A stretch of 64,000 nucleotides of DNA from Nostoc cf. commune SO-36 (GCF_023734775.1 NZ_AP025732.1:5516501-5580500), one strand, 5' to 3'; shown: positions 45,049 through 54,423, numbered from the stretch's first letter. Notes: generated by a model from the letters alone, not told the origin. Program-made: numbers and translations.

Positions 45049-45855
45049 TTACCTAGACAAGCTAACACAAGAGCGGTCTTTATAAATCTGATTTAATATC
45101 TGATAATCTTCCAAACTCACTGCGGCAAAACGTCTGACTCCGAACTGTTTCATCACTTTTTGTAACTCTGCATCTGGTTGGAGTAATGCCAACTGCATTT
45201 GCTGAGTCAAAGATATACCTAGACGCTGTGCTACTACCAATGGTGGCATCGGAGAAGGCCCCAGCACTTCCACCACACGCAAATGCTGTGATAATTCAGG
45301 AAAATCCTTTAATTCCTGTTCTAGCACCACACTATCAATCGCTGCACAATCTGCCAATCCCTCAACTACCCAGCGAATTGAACGCTGATGTGAACCTGAT
45401 TGTAGCGTTTTGCCAAAGAAATTTTCAGGATATTTTTGTTGAACTAATTTATGAGAAAGTAAATTATAACCACTATTAGAACCCAGATCATTATAACAAA
45501 ATGTTTTTCCTGCTAAATCTGTAAACTTTTTGATATTACTATTAGCATTGACAATAACATCTGCATAATAAACAGGGCAGTTGCTATATCTTGATGATTG
45601 CATTACTGGCGCAACTAAAGTCTGCAATTGATTTGAAACTATTTGACTATAGCGAATTAGTGGCAATCCACAAATAAAAGCTAAGTCTATCTGGTCTTGG
45701 AATAATAGGGAGTCTTCCAAGGGGTCATGTTCTCCTTGTTGTAGTTGGAATTCTACTTTTAAAACACGACCTAAATAAGCTGCGATCGCCTGATAAAATT
45801 CAAACCAATTGGGAGCCAGATAAGATGTAATTTGCAATTTTTTATATATGGTCAT
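45049..45855 (-). CDS. PhnD-type phosphonate/phosphite-binding-protein-like
   Basis: The 268 residues have the PhnD fold pattern: LQITSYLAPNWFEFYQAIAAYL, then IDLAFICGLPLIRY, then ADVIVNANSNIKKFTDLAGKTFCYNDLGSNSGYNLL, then GSHQRSIRWVVEGLADCAAIDSVVLE. There is no signal peptide or lipobox, unlike transport-coupled members, so it may be a cytoplasmic sensor or a copy lacking its export signal. No transporter genes are adjacent. The ligand is unknown. Confidence 0.75.
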   Translation of the reverse strand: MTIYKKLQITSYLAPNWFEFYQAIAAYLGRVLKVEFQLQQGEHDPLEDSLLFQDQIDLAFICGLPLIRYSQIVSNQLQTLVAPVMQSSRYSNCPVYYADVIVNANSNIKKFTDLAGKTFCYNDLGSNSGYNLLSHKLVQQKYPENFFGKTLQSGSHQRSIRWVVEGLADCAAIDSVVLEQELKDFPELSQHLRVVEVLGPSPMPPLVVAQRLGISLTQQMQLALLQPDAELQKVMKQFGVRRFAAVSLEDYQILNQIYKDRSCVSLSR

Positions 45856-45892
45856 TTTTGTTCTACAACAGTTTCATGTTGAATCAATCGAC

Positions 45893-46123
45893 TTATTTTT
45901 TTCCAAATATATAATGTATATATAAAAATCCGAGACTGGCAAAGGTCAACAACATAATACCCAAAACTGTTGTGTATGCTTTAGTGTGCCACCATAGCTG
46001 CTTTAAAAAATCTGTACCAAGTAGTAATATCTTCCACAAGAAATAATCATTTACTTTTTTAGCGTCTTGGATATTGATGTGTTGAGCTAATGCCATTTCG
46101 ATTTCTGCCTTCAATCCAAACAA
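45893..46123 (-). CDS. Small hypothetical membrane protein
   Basis: The 76 residues include a charged N-terminal helix (MALAQHINIQDAKKVNDYFLWKI) and one membrane span (AYTTVLGIMLLTFASLGFLYIHYIF) near the C-terminus. The start may be the internal Met11. It is not a recognised family. It precedes the PhnD-like gene on the same strand by 37 bases, so the two may be co-transcribed. Confidence 0.45.
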   Translation of the reverse strand: MFGLKAEIEMALAQHINIQDAKKVNDYFLWKILLLGTDFLKQLWWHTKAYTTVLGIMLLTFASLGFLYIHYIFGKK

Positions 46124-46266
46124 AGAACGGTAAAACGATAGCTTTTGTGTAGATTATAATATATATTATCTAAGTTCGTCAAAAAATCTGAATAATTAAC
46201 GTTAATATTTTTGGAGATAAACTTCATATATTCTCAATCAATAAAACTTAAATCGTCATAAAGTAC

Positions 46267-46304
46267 AAAACCCCGGTTTATTCAAGAAACCGGAGTTATT
46301 TTAT
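46267..46304 (-). terminator. Hairpin terminator downstream of tauD
   Basis: On the minus strand AACTCCGGTTT, a 7-base loop, then AAACCGGGGTTTTGT forms a strong stem (one G-T pair) followed by a T-rich run about 40 bases past the tauD stop. It fits an intrinsic terminator. Confidence 0.65.
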
Positions 46305-46339
46305 GCCAACTTATTTTTTCAACTAAATGGGGTTTTTCC

Positions 46340-46868
46340 TCAAAATGGACGGCTACCCGCTAAACTTATCCGTTTCATCACCCGGCGTTGATTGGGATCA
46401 AATGCTTGACGATAATGCAAAGTTGCTTGATTATCCCAATAGACAATATCGCCTACAGACCATTTATGTTGATAATAAAATCGAGGTTGATGTAAATGCG
46501 ATCGCAGCTGTTCAATTAATTCAGATCCTTCTTGCGGATCTAGTCCGACAACTTCCACTTCTGTGGCGTAATCTAGATATAAAATCTTTTTCCCACTTTC
46601 TGGGTGTGTCCGTACTAGAGGGTGAGGAAATACCGGGCTAATTAGAGGAATACTCTTATCGAGACGGTATTTAGAACGCGGTGTATTTGGTTGATTTAAA
46701 AACGGATTGTAGGTAATCAACTGCAAATCTGCAATCCGACGCTTGATAGATTCATCCAAGGTTTCATAAGCCAAATTCAAATTTAACCAGTAAGTATCTC
46801 CACCTTCATTGGGTACTTCCAAAGCATAGAGTAAAGAACCACTAGAAGGATAAGGAGTCCACTTTTGA
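46340..46868 (-). pseudogene. tauD: Taurine dioxygenase-like protein, C-terminal part (split by IS)
   Basis: The frame gives KWTPYPSSGSLLYALEVPNEGGDTYWLNLNLAYE, then HPLVRTHPESGKKILYLDYA and the last His region DIVYWDNQATLHYRQAFDPNQRRVMKR. It carries the distal His and the Arg for 2-oxoglutarate of TauD/TfdA-type Fe(II) dioxygenases. The N-terminal part is at 48177-48519, separated by the TnpB element. Joined, the parts give a protein of about 285 residues that would oxidise a sulfonate such as taurine to sulfite. As it stands the gene is dead. Confidence 0.85.
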
Positions 46869-48176
46869 CATCCTCCCCACCGTGAACGGCGGGGATTCCT
46901 AAGACTCACGACTTAGGTTTCTGCTTCTTTCCCTTGCGGGTATTTTGCAACTGCCCTTTAATCCTAGAATTATCGGGTCTTATGTTCGCTCCACAGACTG
47001 AAACGGCAAGCCCTGCCGCCAAAATATTCTTACTTGCATTGATGTCCCGGTCGTGGTGTGTCCCGCATTTAGGACAATCCCACTCTCGTACATTCAACGG
47101 TAATTTATCAACGATATGTCCACAATTGCCACATCGTTTAGAACTCGGAAACCATCGGTCAATCTTAACCAAAGTGCGGCCATACCAATCGCACTTATAT
47201 TCAAACTGTCTGACCAGTTCACCCCAACTCGCATCACTGATAGCAAGAGCGAGTTTCCGATTTTTGATCATGTTCTTCACAGCCAAATCTTCTACGGCGA
47301 TGGTTTGGTTTTCTCTCACCAACCGAGTTGTCAACTTGTGAAGGAAATCATTTCGAGCGTCACTAATTTGGGCATGGATATTAGCGACTTTAAGACGAGA
47401 CTTATGGCGATTGTTAGACCCTTTCTGCTTACGACTCAAAGATTTTTGTGCAATACGCAACTTGGCGCGTTTTGCTTTAAAACCTTTAGGGTTTGCAACC
47501 TTCTCACCCGTAGAGAGAACAATCAAACTCGTGATACCCAAGTCAATCCCAACAGAGTTAGGAGATTCCGGCAATGGATCAATCTCAATATCCACCAACA
47601 AAGAAACGCTCCAACGTCCAGAGGGCGAGAGCTTCACGTTAACGGTGGAGGGTTCGGCATTATCGGGAATGGCTCGACTCCATCGGATGTCCAGAGCTTC
47701 CGAACTTTTAGCGAGGAACAATTTACCATCACGCCATTTAAAAGCAGATTTAGTAAATTCTGCACTACCGCCATTGCGCTTCTTCTTGAAGTTTGGGTAT
47801 TGCGCCCTTCCTGCAAAGAAGTTAGTGAAAGCGGTTTGCAGATGTCTCAAGCCTTGCTGCAACGGCACACAACTGACATCGTTAAGAAAATCAAGTTCGG
47901 CTTGTTTTTTCCAGTCTGTCAACAGACTCGAAGTTTGAGCGTAGCCTACTCGTTCCTGTCTTTCATACCATGCTTGAGTCCTTGCGGCGAGAGCGCGGTT
48001 ATAGACCAATCGAGTACAGCCCATCGTTCTCCGAAGCAAGGTTTCTTGCTCAGGAGTCGGATAAAAGCGGTACTTGAAAGATTTTTGTGTCATTTTCACA
48101 TTGTAGCATTTATTCTGTGAGATACACGACTCCCAATATAAAGCCGTGCTAGAAGCACGGGGTTTCTACCCATTTT
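46869..48176 (-). mobile_element. TnpB-only IS200/IS605-type element (IS1341-like)
   Basis: The element of about 1.3 kb encodes only TnpB. The left end (near 48160) has a hairpin CCGTGC-TTCTA-GCACGG. The right end (near 46870) has two stems, CCTAAG..CTTAGG and CCCCGCCG..CGGTGGGG, as in subterminal hairpins of this family. TCAAAA occurs at both junctions with tauD, so the exact ends are uncertain by a few bases. No target duplication is seen, as expected. No tnpA is present, so it needs a helper. Confidence 0.75.
46906..48093 (-). CDS. tnpB: RNA-guided nuclease TnpB
   Basis: The ATG at 48093 is preferred over an upstream GTG. The 395-residue protein has an N-terminal OrfB HTH region (FKYRFYPTPEQETLLRRTMGCTRLVYN), the RuvC-I motif GIDLGITSL, RuvC-II AVEDLAVKNM, a zinc ribbon (CGNCGHIV, then CPKCGTHHDRD) and RuvC-III DRDINASKNI, so the D-E-D triad and four Cys are intact. 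TnpB cuts DNA guided by an omega RNA made from the element's right end; the guide is the flanking sequence. It may therefore be active. Confidence 0.9.
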   Translation of the reverse strand: MTQKSFKYRFYPTPEQETLLRRTMGCTRLVYNRALAARTQAWYERQERVGYAQTSSLLTDWKKQAELDFLNDVSCVPLQQGLRHLQTAFTNFFAGRAQYPNFKKKRNGGSAEFTKSAFKWRDGKLFLAKSSEALDIRWSRAIPDNAEPSTVNVKLSPSGRWSVSLLVDIEIDPLPESPNSVGIDLGITSLIVLSTGEKVANPKGFKAKRAKLRIAQKSLSRKQKGSNNRHKSRLKVANIHAQISDARNDFLHKLTTRLVRENQTIAVEDLAVKNMIKNRKLALAISDASWGELVRQFEYKCDWYGRTLVKIDRWFPSSKRCGNCGHIVDKLPLNVREWDCPKCGTHHDRDINASKNILAAGLAVSVCGANIRPDNSRIKGQLQNTRKGKKQKPKS

Positions 48177-48519
48177 TTTGATGATCAGAATGAAAAGTTA
48201 GTTCACCAGTTCCAGTATAGCCACCATCAACATTAGAAACGGGAATTATTACGGGTGTGACTCCTGGCTGAGAAGCAAGAACTGGGATATCATCTGGCGG
48301 GACAAATAGAGAACCAAAATGAAAAGCAAAGTTTAAGAATTTCTCATCAGTCAGGTTTTGATTTTTGAAGATGAGAATGTGGCGTTCTCTTAATTCCTGC
48401 TTCAATCTTAAGATAACTTCAGGTTCAATCGTTTGACTAGCATCAAATCCAGTCACTACAGATCCTAAAGGTGTATCAAAAGCAGTAATTTCAAAGTTAG
48501 TTAGGGTGAGTGTAGACAT
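48177..48519 (-). pseudogene. tauD: Taurine dioxygenase-like protein, N-terminal part
   Basis: From ATG 48519 the frame reads FEITAFDTPLGSVVTGFDASQTIEPEVILRLKQELRERHILIFKNQNLTDEKFLNFAFHFGSLF and ends in FHSDHQ, holding the first His-x-Asp iron ligands of the fold. The frame runs into the IS left end. It matches the C-terminal part at 46340-46868. It lies 38 bases downstream of the ssuA-type gene, so the pair formed a sulfonate uptake and cleavage unit. Confidence 0.85.
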
Positions 48520-48556
48520 AATTATCTTTCAAAATTGATTGCAAACTTTCCAAATA

Positions 48557-49654
48557 TTATTTTTTAGCCAGAACTTCTTGGGGAGTGATTTCGGCGTATT
48601 GTTCTGGAGTTAAAAAACCATCTCTGACATTTACTTGTTTAGGTATTAGTCCCAAGCTGTACCATTTATCTGCAACTTGTTGTTGTTTATTAATAATTTT
48701 TTCGGTAATTGGTATCAGCGTAAAATCATACTTTTTGTGCATAATCTCTAATGTTGGTGGATCAAGGTGAGTTATTCCAGAGAGCAATTTGGAAAGTTCT
48801 TTAGGATTATTTTTAGACCAATTTTGGGCTTTTTGCACTTCTTCTAGAAAGACTTTGATGACTTCTCGATTTTCTTGATAGAATTTGCGGTTTGTGGATA
48901 TAAAATTGTTAGTATCTCGCAAGCCGTTACCACCATCAGTTAAAACCCGTGCCGTGTTATTTTGGACATTTCTTGTAACAAATGGTTCCCAAATAAACCA
49001 AGCGTCTACTTTACCTTGACTAAATGCCACATTAGCATCTGGAGGCGCTAGACCGATTGATTCTATATCACTAAGCTTTAAACCTTCTTTTTCTAAGGCT
49101 CGAAGTATAAGATAATGACCAATTGATGCTTTTTGAAAAGCTACTTTTTTTCCTTTTAAATCTTTGACACTTTGAATAGGAGAGTTTTTAGGAACTAACA
49201 GTGAAACTGCTTGCCCATCAGAAGAGTTAGCTGCTAGATATACAAGAGGTGCGCCGGCTGCTTGAGAGAAAACAGGAGGAGATTCGGCTGTAGAGGCAAT
49301 ATCAAGTGCGCCTGCATTTAAAGCTTCTAATTGTTGTGGCCCGGCAGCAAATTCTGGCCACTCTACCCTATATCCTAAAGGTTTTAATCGTTCTGCTAGA
49401 ATACCTTTTTGTTCTAAGACGGCTAGGGCAGTCAGTTGTTTAGAGCGGACAATTCTAATTACTTTCTTGGCAATAGTATTACTACTAGCTACATTAGAAG
49501 CCGATGAAGCTGATTGTTGCTGAGAATTATTTGGTGAATTACTGCAACTAAATACTGTAGTAAGTACTAAACTGTAACCAAAAGCAAATAAGGCGTGACG
49601 ACGAGTGATGTGTCGGTTTTTCCAGAATGCAATTTGTTTTCTGAAATCTTTCAT
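48557..49654 (-). CDS. ssuA: Aliphatic sulfonate-binding lipoprotein (SsuA type) 1
   Basis: The 365 residues start with a basic signal region and the lipobox TTVFSC (Cys near residue 37), then a Ser/Asn/Gln-rich linker and the periplasmic binding fold: VIRIVRSKQLTALAVLEQKGILAERLKPLGYRVEWPEFAAGPQQLEALNAGALDIASTAESPPVFSQAAGAPLVYLA. The ESPPVFSQAAG block is characteristic of SsuA-like proteins. It should deliver sulfonates to an ABC permease. The ssuB and ssuC genes are not in the window. It is followed by tauD. Confidence 0.88.
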   Translation of the reverse strand: MKDFRKQIAFWKNRHITRRHALFAFGYSLVLTTVFSCSNSPNNSQQQSASSASNVASSNTIAKKVIRIVRSKQLTALAVLEQKGILAERLKPLGYRVEWPEFAAGPQQLEALNAGALDIASTAESPPVFSQAAGAPLVYLAANSSDGQAVSLLVPKNSPIQSVKDLKGKKVAFQKASIGHYLILRALEKEGLKLSDIESIGLAPPDANVAFSQGKVDAWFIWEPFVTRNVQNNTARVLTDGGNGLRDTNNFISTNRKFYQENREVIKVFLEEVQKAQNWSKNNPKELSKLLSGITHLDPPTLEIMHKKYDFTLIPITEKIINKQQQVADKWYSLGLIPKQVNVRDGFLTPEQYAEITPQEVLAKK

Positions 49655-49857
49655 GAATTAATTCACCTCTAATTATCTCTGCGCTTCTGCGCCTATTTTT
49701 TGCTACGCAACGCTAACGCCTAACGGCGAATGTATGAGATTTGGTCTTTTGACTTAACTGCATCCGCAATTAAAAAGAAGGAATTAAGGTGGTTTTACCC
49801 ACCTTAAGCAACCGATTTGAGGTCTACTGTGGCGGAAACTTTAGGAATATTGCGTGA

Positions 49858-51027
49858 CTAGGGTAATTCTTCATTCAGTACCCAATTGCCAATATCGCGC
49901 AACTTATAATCTACAGGGTCATGAAGCGTAAAAGTACGTAAATCTCGCCAGTAACGGTCAAAGCCGTATTTACTACCCGTAGAACGAGTTCCCATAACTT
50001 CAAAAATACCTGTGGTGAGATTCAAGGCAACGCGAGTAGCAAAAGCCTTGGCTGCAAAAACCGAAACTGCTACTTCTCCCCTTTCTTTAAAAGTCAGGTT
50101 AACTTCTTTGTCCCATGCTTGTTGTACTTGGCTAGCAGCTTTGTCAGCTAAACTAATTGCTGCTTGCAGTTCTGCCCACAAGTTTCCATAGTGATTCAAA
50201 ATATAGGGGTCTTGAGTAGCACTATCGACACCAGACGTAATCCAAGGTTTGGTTTGAGTAACAGTGTATTGTTTAGCAGCTGCCAATGCTCCTTCAGCAA
50301 TTCCCAAGTAAACATAAGTTTTCGTCAATTGGGCGATGATTCCCAAAAATGTACTAAAAGCACCATCAGGAGGATGAGGATATCCCAAAATTTCATCTGT
50401 TTTTACCAAAACATCGTAAAAAGTGAATGTATCGCTATCTGTGCGCCTTTGCCCAATATTGTCCCAGTCTTGATTAGAAGCGACACCAGCCCTATCTTTG
50501 GGAATTATGAATACTAACGGTAGTTCTACATTATCTTGAATGGCAGCGAAAACGCGGAAATCTGCAATGGCGACACCTGTACCAAAACTTTTGACCCCAT
50601 GAACACGAAAATTTTCACCTTCTGCGGTAATTTTCAGCCTTGTATCTCTAGTGTTAATGGCATTAGCCCAAAATAAATTTTTCTGGGCAGTTTCCCGATA
50701 ATATCTTTCCTTTTGCTCTAGTGTTCCTGAAACATGAGCCAAGGCAGTTAAATTCAGATGGTTGCCATACAACTGTCCAATTGAACCGTCTGCCTTCGAG
50801 AGTTCTTGGACTATTTTTAAAGCTTCTGCCCAAGTCGCACCAATACCACCATACTCTTTTGGTACAACCAAAGGTAGTAAACCAGTTTCTCGCAACCGTT
50901 GGATTTCTATATCTGGCAGCCCTGCCTTATTATCTCTTTCCACTGCGGTAGCTGCTAATTCCGTAGATAAAGAAGTAGCAACATTAATCCAATGTTTGGA
51001 TTCTTGTTTAACTAATAGTTGCACCAT
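49858..51027 (-). CDS. SfnB/DszC-like flavin-dependent monooxygenase (acyl-CoA dehydrogenase fold)
   Basis: The 389-residue acyl-CoA-dehydrogenase-fold protein has LPLVVPKEYGGIGATWAEALKIVQELSKADGSIGQLYGNHL, NAINTRDTRLKITAEGENFRVHGVKSFGTGVAIADF and the C-terminal segment FEVMGTRSTGSKYGFDRYWRDLRTFTLHDPVDYK. The last block is typical of the SfnB/DszC group, which uses FMNH2 to oxidise sulfones, dibenzothiophene or similar sulfur compounds. SsuE could supply FMNH2. The substrate is unknown. A HIP1-poor gap separates it from ssuA. Confidence 0.85.
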   Translation of the reverse strand: MVQLLVKQESKHWINVATSLSTELAATAVERDNKAGLPDIEIQRLRETGLLPLVVPKEYGGIGATWAEALKIVQELSKADGSIGQLYGNHLNLTALAHVSGTLEQKERYYRETAQKNLFWANAINTRDTRLKITAEGENFRVHGVKSFGTGVAIADFRVFAAIQDNVELPLVFIIPKDRAGVASNQDWDNIGQRRTDSDTFTFYDVLVKTDEILGYPHPPDGAFSTFLGIIAQLTKTYVYLGIAEGALAAAKQYTVTQTKPWITSGVDSATQDPYILNHYGNLWAELQAAISLADKAASQVQQAWDKEVNLTFKERGEVAVSVFAAKAFATRVALNLTTGIFEVMGTRSTGSKYGFDRYWRDLRTFTLHDPVDYKLRDIGNWVLNEELP

Positions 51028-51997
51028 TATCTATTTTCTCCTTGTGGTGAGTATGGATGAGGAAATGGGAATTGGAGAAGTTAGGATTCAGTTGCGACAC
51101 GAGGAGGTATAGTTCGCCCAATTCCCAAGATTTAATCCTTGACATTGCTGATTGAAAATATGAGCTAGTCTGGCGCAGAGAGTAAGAGCTTAAATCAGTG
51201 ATTTTTCAGTCATCTGGGCAACAATCTTTTTGAATTAACACTGCTTCTCCTTAAACTCTGTTGAGTCTACTTAATCTTAAATCCTTACCGAGCAAGCACT
51301 TTTACAAAATAACTATCCTGGTAGTGGCAAGATAAGTTTAAACAAAGTACTGTAAATTGGTAGGTATTTAGTAGATTCTTGCTGATATAGCAGTTTTGCA
51401 TGATTGCCTGTAAAAGGCAAGTACATTTTGTCTAAGAATTCGGGGTTGCTGAGTCTAAATATGAATTTGGCTCATCTAGAGGCGCAGTGAGCAGTCCGTT
51501 GGGTGGCTGTGCCGACTTGTAGGAACTGCAAGCCACCACTGCATGATGAACTATGGCTTAATAAAGTCATGAAAATTTGATATTACTGAAATATAAGAAA
51601 ATGTACTCATAGCATTTTTTCAACTAATGAGTTGTTTCAATGATGGATATAGCTTGACAAAGCTTTGACGGTTTATACGCTAGGAAATAAAAGGGTATTA
51701 TCTTTCAACTGTTTTTCGATCTAGTAGGCAGATAAATCAAATAAACCGACAGCTAATTCTGGATATTAAGTAATTCGCTATAACTAACAAAAGACTCTCA
51801 GCCCTTAATAAATAAGGATTTTAGCCAAATAGCTCCCAATTAAATATGAAAAGCCGCTTAATTTACGTCAAGCATATAGGTATAGGGGCCTTGAAATTGC
51901 TAGAACTCCAGAATCTATTGATTTCTCAAAAATAAAGTTTTACCTTGCTAATTAAGTCAGCCACATCACTAACGGCGACAACAAGGAGACTATTTCT
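51028..51997. other. 970-bp intergenic region without genes
   Basis: A large gap between divergent genes. It is A/T-rich with no open frame over 60 codons. A sigma-70-like TTGACA (51654) followed by TATACG after 15 bases is seen, but it lies 340 bases before the copper-protein gene. An island of higher G+C lies at 51478-51540. It may hold long leader regions or an unrecognised RNA. Confidence 0.35.
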
Positions 51998-52405
51998 ATG
52001 ATGACAACCGAATCTATACTCAGTGAAATGGAAGCTTGCAAACAAATCTCTATTGAATGCCAAACTACTTGCATTGATACTCTCAAATACTGCAAGAGTC
52101 AGGGTGGTAAATATATGGATATGGCTATGATGTCCATGTTGCGGGACTGTGCAGAAATGTGCATGATGTGCGTCAACATGATTAATGACGGTTCTGAGTT
52201 TATGGGAAACACCTGTAGTTTATGCGCCCAAATTTGCGATCGCACTGCCCTAGCTTGCGAACAAATGAGCAACGATGCCACAATGATGCTGTGTGCCGCT
52301 ATTTGCCGCAAGTGCGCTGAGTCTTGCAACAAAATGGGACTCAATTCTGCTTCCTATTTCCGTAGATCGAGTCAATTGGCAGTAGATGCACTACTGTCTC
52401 GCTAA
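51998..52405 (+). CDS. Four-helix-bundle copper-storage protein (Csp-like)
   Basis: The 135-residue protein has 15 cysteines spaced along helices (ACKQISIEC, then TTCIDTLKYC, RDCAEMCMMC, TCSLCAQIC, then LCAAICRKCAESC). This is the cysteine-rich four-helix bundle of DUF326/Csp proteins that bind many Cu(I) ions inside the bundle. There is no signal peptide, so it is a cytosolic Csp3-type store. An AAGGAG site lies 12 bases before the ATG. It stands alone, with a long upstream region. Confidence 0.88.
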   Translation: MMTTESILSEMEACKQISIECQTTCIDTLKYCKSQGGKYMDMAMMSMLRDCAEMCMMCVNMINDGSEFMGNTCSLCAQICDRTALACEQMSNDATMMLCAAICRKCAESCNKMGLNSASYFRRSSQLAVDALLSR

Positions 52406-52490
52406 TTTACCTCCAAGATTGAGTTTCCTAATTCATTACAGATAAGTCCTTCTAGTTAAACCCATATCTTGCCCTACTATTTTTAGTTGT

Positions 52491-52521
52491 TCGCCACCCA
52501 GAAAGTTTTTTTGGGTGGCGA
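52491..52521. terminator. Bidirectional hairpin terminator
   Basis: TCGCCACCCA, 11 bases including T7, then TGGGTGGCGA forms a 10-bp stem between the convergent copper-protein and GST genes. It could stop transcripts from both sides. Confidence 0.65.
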
Positions 52522-52539
52522 TAAAATTATTAAGCAGTG

Positions 52540-53205
52540 CTAGGCAGCAACAGGAGTAGCAAATCTAGCATATCTCTCTATGTAGAATTCCTTACTGTTG
52601 GCGATCGCCACCACAGAATCACGTTGTTTTAAAGCCTTTTTCCATTGACGTAGACGAGTAAATTCCTCTGGTAGCCCAAAGCCTCGGTAGTGCTTCAGTG
52701 CAGGTAAACGCTCAAACCAGGGGTAAAAAGTAAAATCAACCAAACTAATAGATTCACCAAACCAGTAAGGCCCTTCTCCTGATAACTTCCCAAAAGCCTC
52801 TTTTTCAATAAACTCCAGATGTTTATATAGTTCTTGTTTAGCTGCTTCTTGCTGTTGGATATCAGGACTACGCAAGAGAGTAGAAAAAGCTGGAACGAAT
52901 CGAGTATTAGCAAAATCAATCCAGATTCGAGCTTGTGCTTTAGCAATGGGGCTGCTAGGCAAAAGCGGCGGATTTGGAAATACCTCATTGAGATATTCGT
53001 TAATTACCGCCGATTCCCAGACTCTATTCTCACCATGTACAAGTGCTGGCACTTTTCCATAAGGAGAAATATCTGTAAATCCCTCCGGCTTGTTCTGCAA
53101 ATTAATCTCAATCAAGTCAAATTCGATGCCTTTTTCTTGCAATACCAAACGCGAACGGTGAGCATAAGGGCAAACAACCGCACTATATATCTTGATTTCA
53201 GCCAT
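52540..53205 (-). CDS. Glutathione S-transferase
   Basis: The 221 residues have an N-terminal thioredoxin-like domain (IKIYSAVVCPYAHRSRLVLQEKGIEFDLIEINLQNKPEGF, then GKVPALVHGENRVWESAVINEYL) with catalytic Cys12 (CPYA), as in omega-class or lignin-cleaving GSTs. A helical C-terminal domain follows. Cys-type GSTs often perform thiol transfer or reductive deglutathionylation. With the nearby organosulfur genes it could act on glutathione adducts (inference). Confidence 0.88.
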   Translation of the reverse strand: MAEIKIYSAVVCPYAHRSRLVLQEKGIEFDLIEINLQNKPEGFTDISPYGKVPALVHGENRVWESAVINEYLNEVFPNPPLLPSSPIAKAQARIWIDFANTRFVPAFSTLLRSPDIQQQEAAKQELYKHLEFIEKEAFGKLSGEGPYWFGESISLVDFTFYPWFERLPALKHYRGFGLPEEFTRLRQWKKALKQRDSVVAIANSKEFYIERYARFATPVAA

Positions 53206-53286
53206 GTTGATTATTCCTCTATGAATAGGATTGGTTTATTAGCTATGGCAATTAGTTCAATCCAAAATCCAAAATCTAAAATTGAA

Positions 53287-54408
53287 CTAGAGCCAAGGCA
53301 CTTCTTCAGGCGCATAACGAAAAGCACGGAATACTGAATTTTGCTCCCCACTCGCTACTGCTGACTTCTCACCAAGATTCCTTGCCGCAAAGTGAGGATT
53401 GACATATTCCCAAACAATCTCTCCTGTAACTGTCACCTCAAATATGCGACCGAAAGCACCTTCTGTAATTAAAGTGTTGCCATTCGCTAGACGCTGTGCG
53501 CCTGATATATAAGAACTGAAGAAATTTTGAGGTGGGTTGTCACTGTATTGCCAAACTATTTCTTTTGTTTGACGGTTGACTTCAATCACACGAGAGAAAT
53601 TCAGCGCAGTGTGACGACGATGTGCGCCATTATCAAAAATTAGGATATTGCCGTTAGCTAATTCGTTAGGAAAGTGTTGCTGTGCTAATACATCGTCTCC
53701 AAGTGTCCAGATAATCTCTCCTGTGTTGCGATCAATAATTACAACGGTAGAGATGTTGCGGAAGCTGACTATAATACTCCCGTCAGCGAGTTCGCCTACA
53801 GTATTACCATGAGTCCATTCATGTCGTTGATCTTGGGGAGTGATAGTAAAAATATCTGGATCTAAGTGTTCGTGGGCGTGCCAAGTCCAAACAATCTCAC
53901 CCCCAGGAGTAACCTCATAAAGTACATCAGCATAGATATCACCGTCTGCTTCTGTTCCTGCTACACCGCCTTTGATACGGGGAATCAAAGACTGAGGTAT
54001 CTTTTCAATAGCTAATAAAATCGTGTTCCCGTTGCGTAGTCTGCGCCCGTCGTGATGATGATCTGGATGTTTATATTCCCAAATTATATTTCCCTTGGGA
54101 TCTGCTTCTAAGACAACGCCACCTTTAAAGGCAGCCCACAAAGGAAAATGTGGCGGAATATCTAGCGTCTTACCATTATAAAAAAGGTTGCCATTGGGTA
54201 AAAGATAAGCATACAAACCCGGTGAATATGGCAAATTCCATTGATGTACTACTTCTCCTTCTAGATTCAGAAGATATACTTCTCCCTTACCTGTAAGAGG
54301 TGTAAAAAGTGTATATCCCTTGAATGCTTTGTCAGGATTATAAGCTCTTAAACCAGTACCACGGCGACGAATAGTATTTTGGTCAACTGATGCTGTTGCG
54401 ATCGTCAT
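53287..54408 (-). CDS. Arylsulfate sulfotransferase-like beta-propeller protein
   Basis: The 373 residues consist of repeated beta-blades with the pattern G(E/N)I(V/I)W(E/T)(Y/W), for example GNIIWEYKHPDHHHDGRRLRNGNTIL, GEIVWTWHAHEHLDPDIF and KEIVWQYSDN. This is the ASST fold; His residues in HHHDG, HAHEH and HEWTHG lie where the catalytic His and donors sit. Classical ASST is periplasmic; here no signal peptide is seen, so it is predicted cytosolic and the function may differ. It is in the sulfur island. Confidence 0.75.
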   Translation of the reverse strand: MTIATASVDQNTIRRRGTGLRAYNPDKAFKGYTLFTPLTGKGEVYLLNLEGEVVHQWNLPYSPGLYAYLLPNGNLFYNGKTLDIPPHFPLWAAFKGGVVLEADPKGNIIWEYKHPDHHHDGRRLRNGNTILLAIEKIPQSLIPRIKGGVAGTEADGDIYADVLYEVTPGGEIVWTWHAHEHLDPDIFTITPQDQRHEWTHGNTVGELADGSIIVSFRNISTVVIIDRNTGEIIWTLGDDVLAQQHFPNELANGNILIFDNGAHRRHTALNFSRVIEVNRQTKEIVWQYSDNPPQNFFSSYISGAQRLANGNTLITEGAFGRIFEVTVTGEIVWEYVNPHFAARNLGEKSAVASGEQNSVFRAFRYAPEEVPWL

Positions 54409-54423
54409 AATTTTAAGAGGATT

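Noticed and set aside
46327..46641. Plus-strand open frame of 104 codons opposite tauD
   Set aside because: It lies fully opposite the conserved TauD coding sequence and has no recognisable protein pattern.
47116..48120. 334-codon plus-strand frame opposite tnpB
   Set aside because: It is the antisense shadow of TnpB; all conserved motifs are on the minus strand.
51028..51997. Hidden tRNA or riboswitch in the long gap
   Set aside because: No cloverleaf or recognised aptamer sequence was found by eye.
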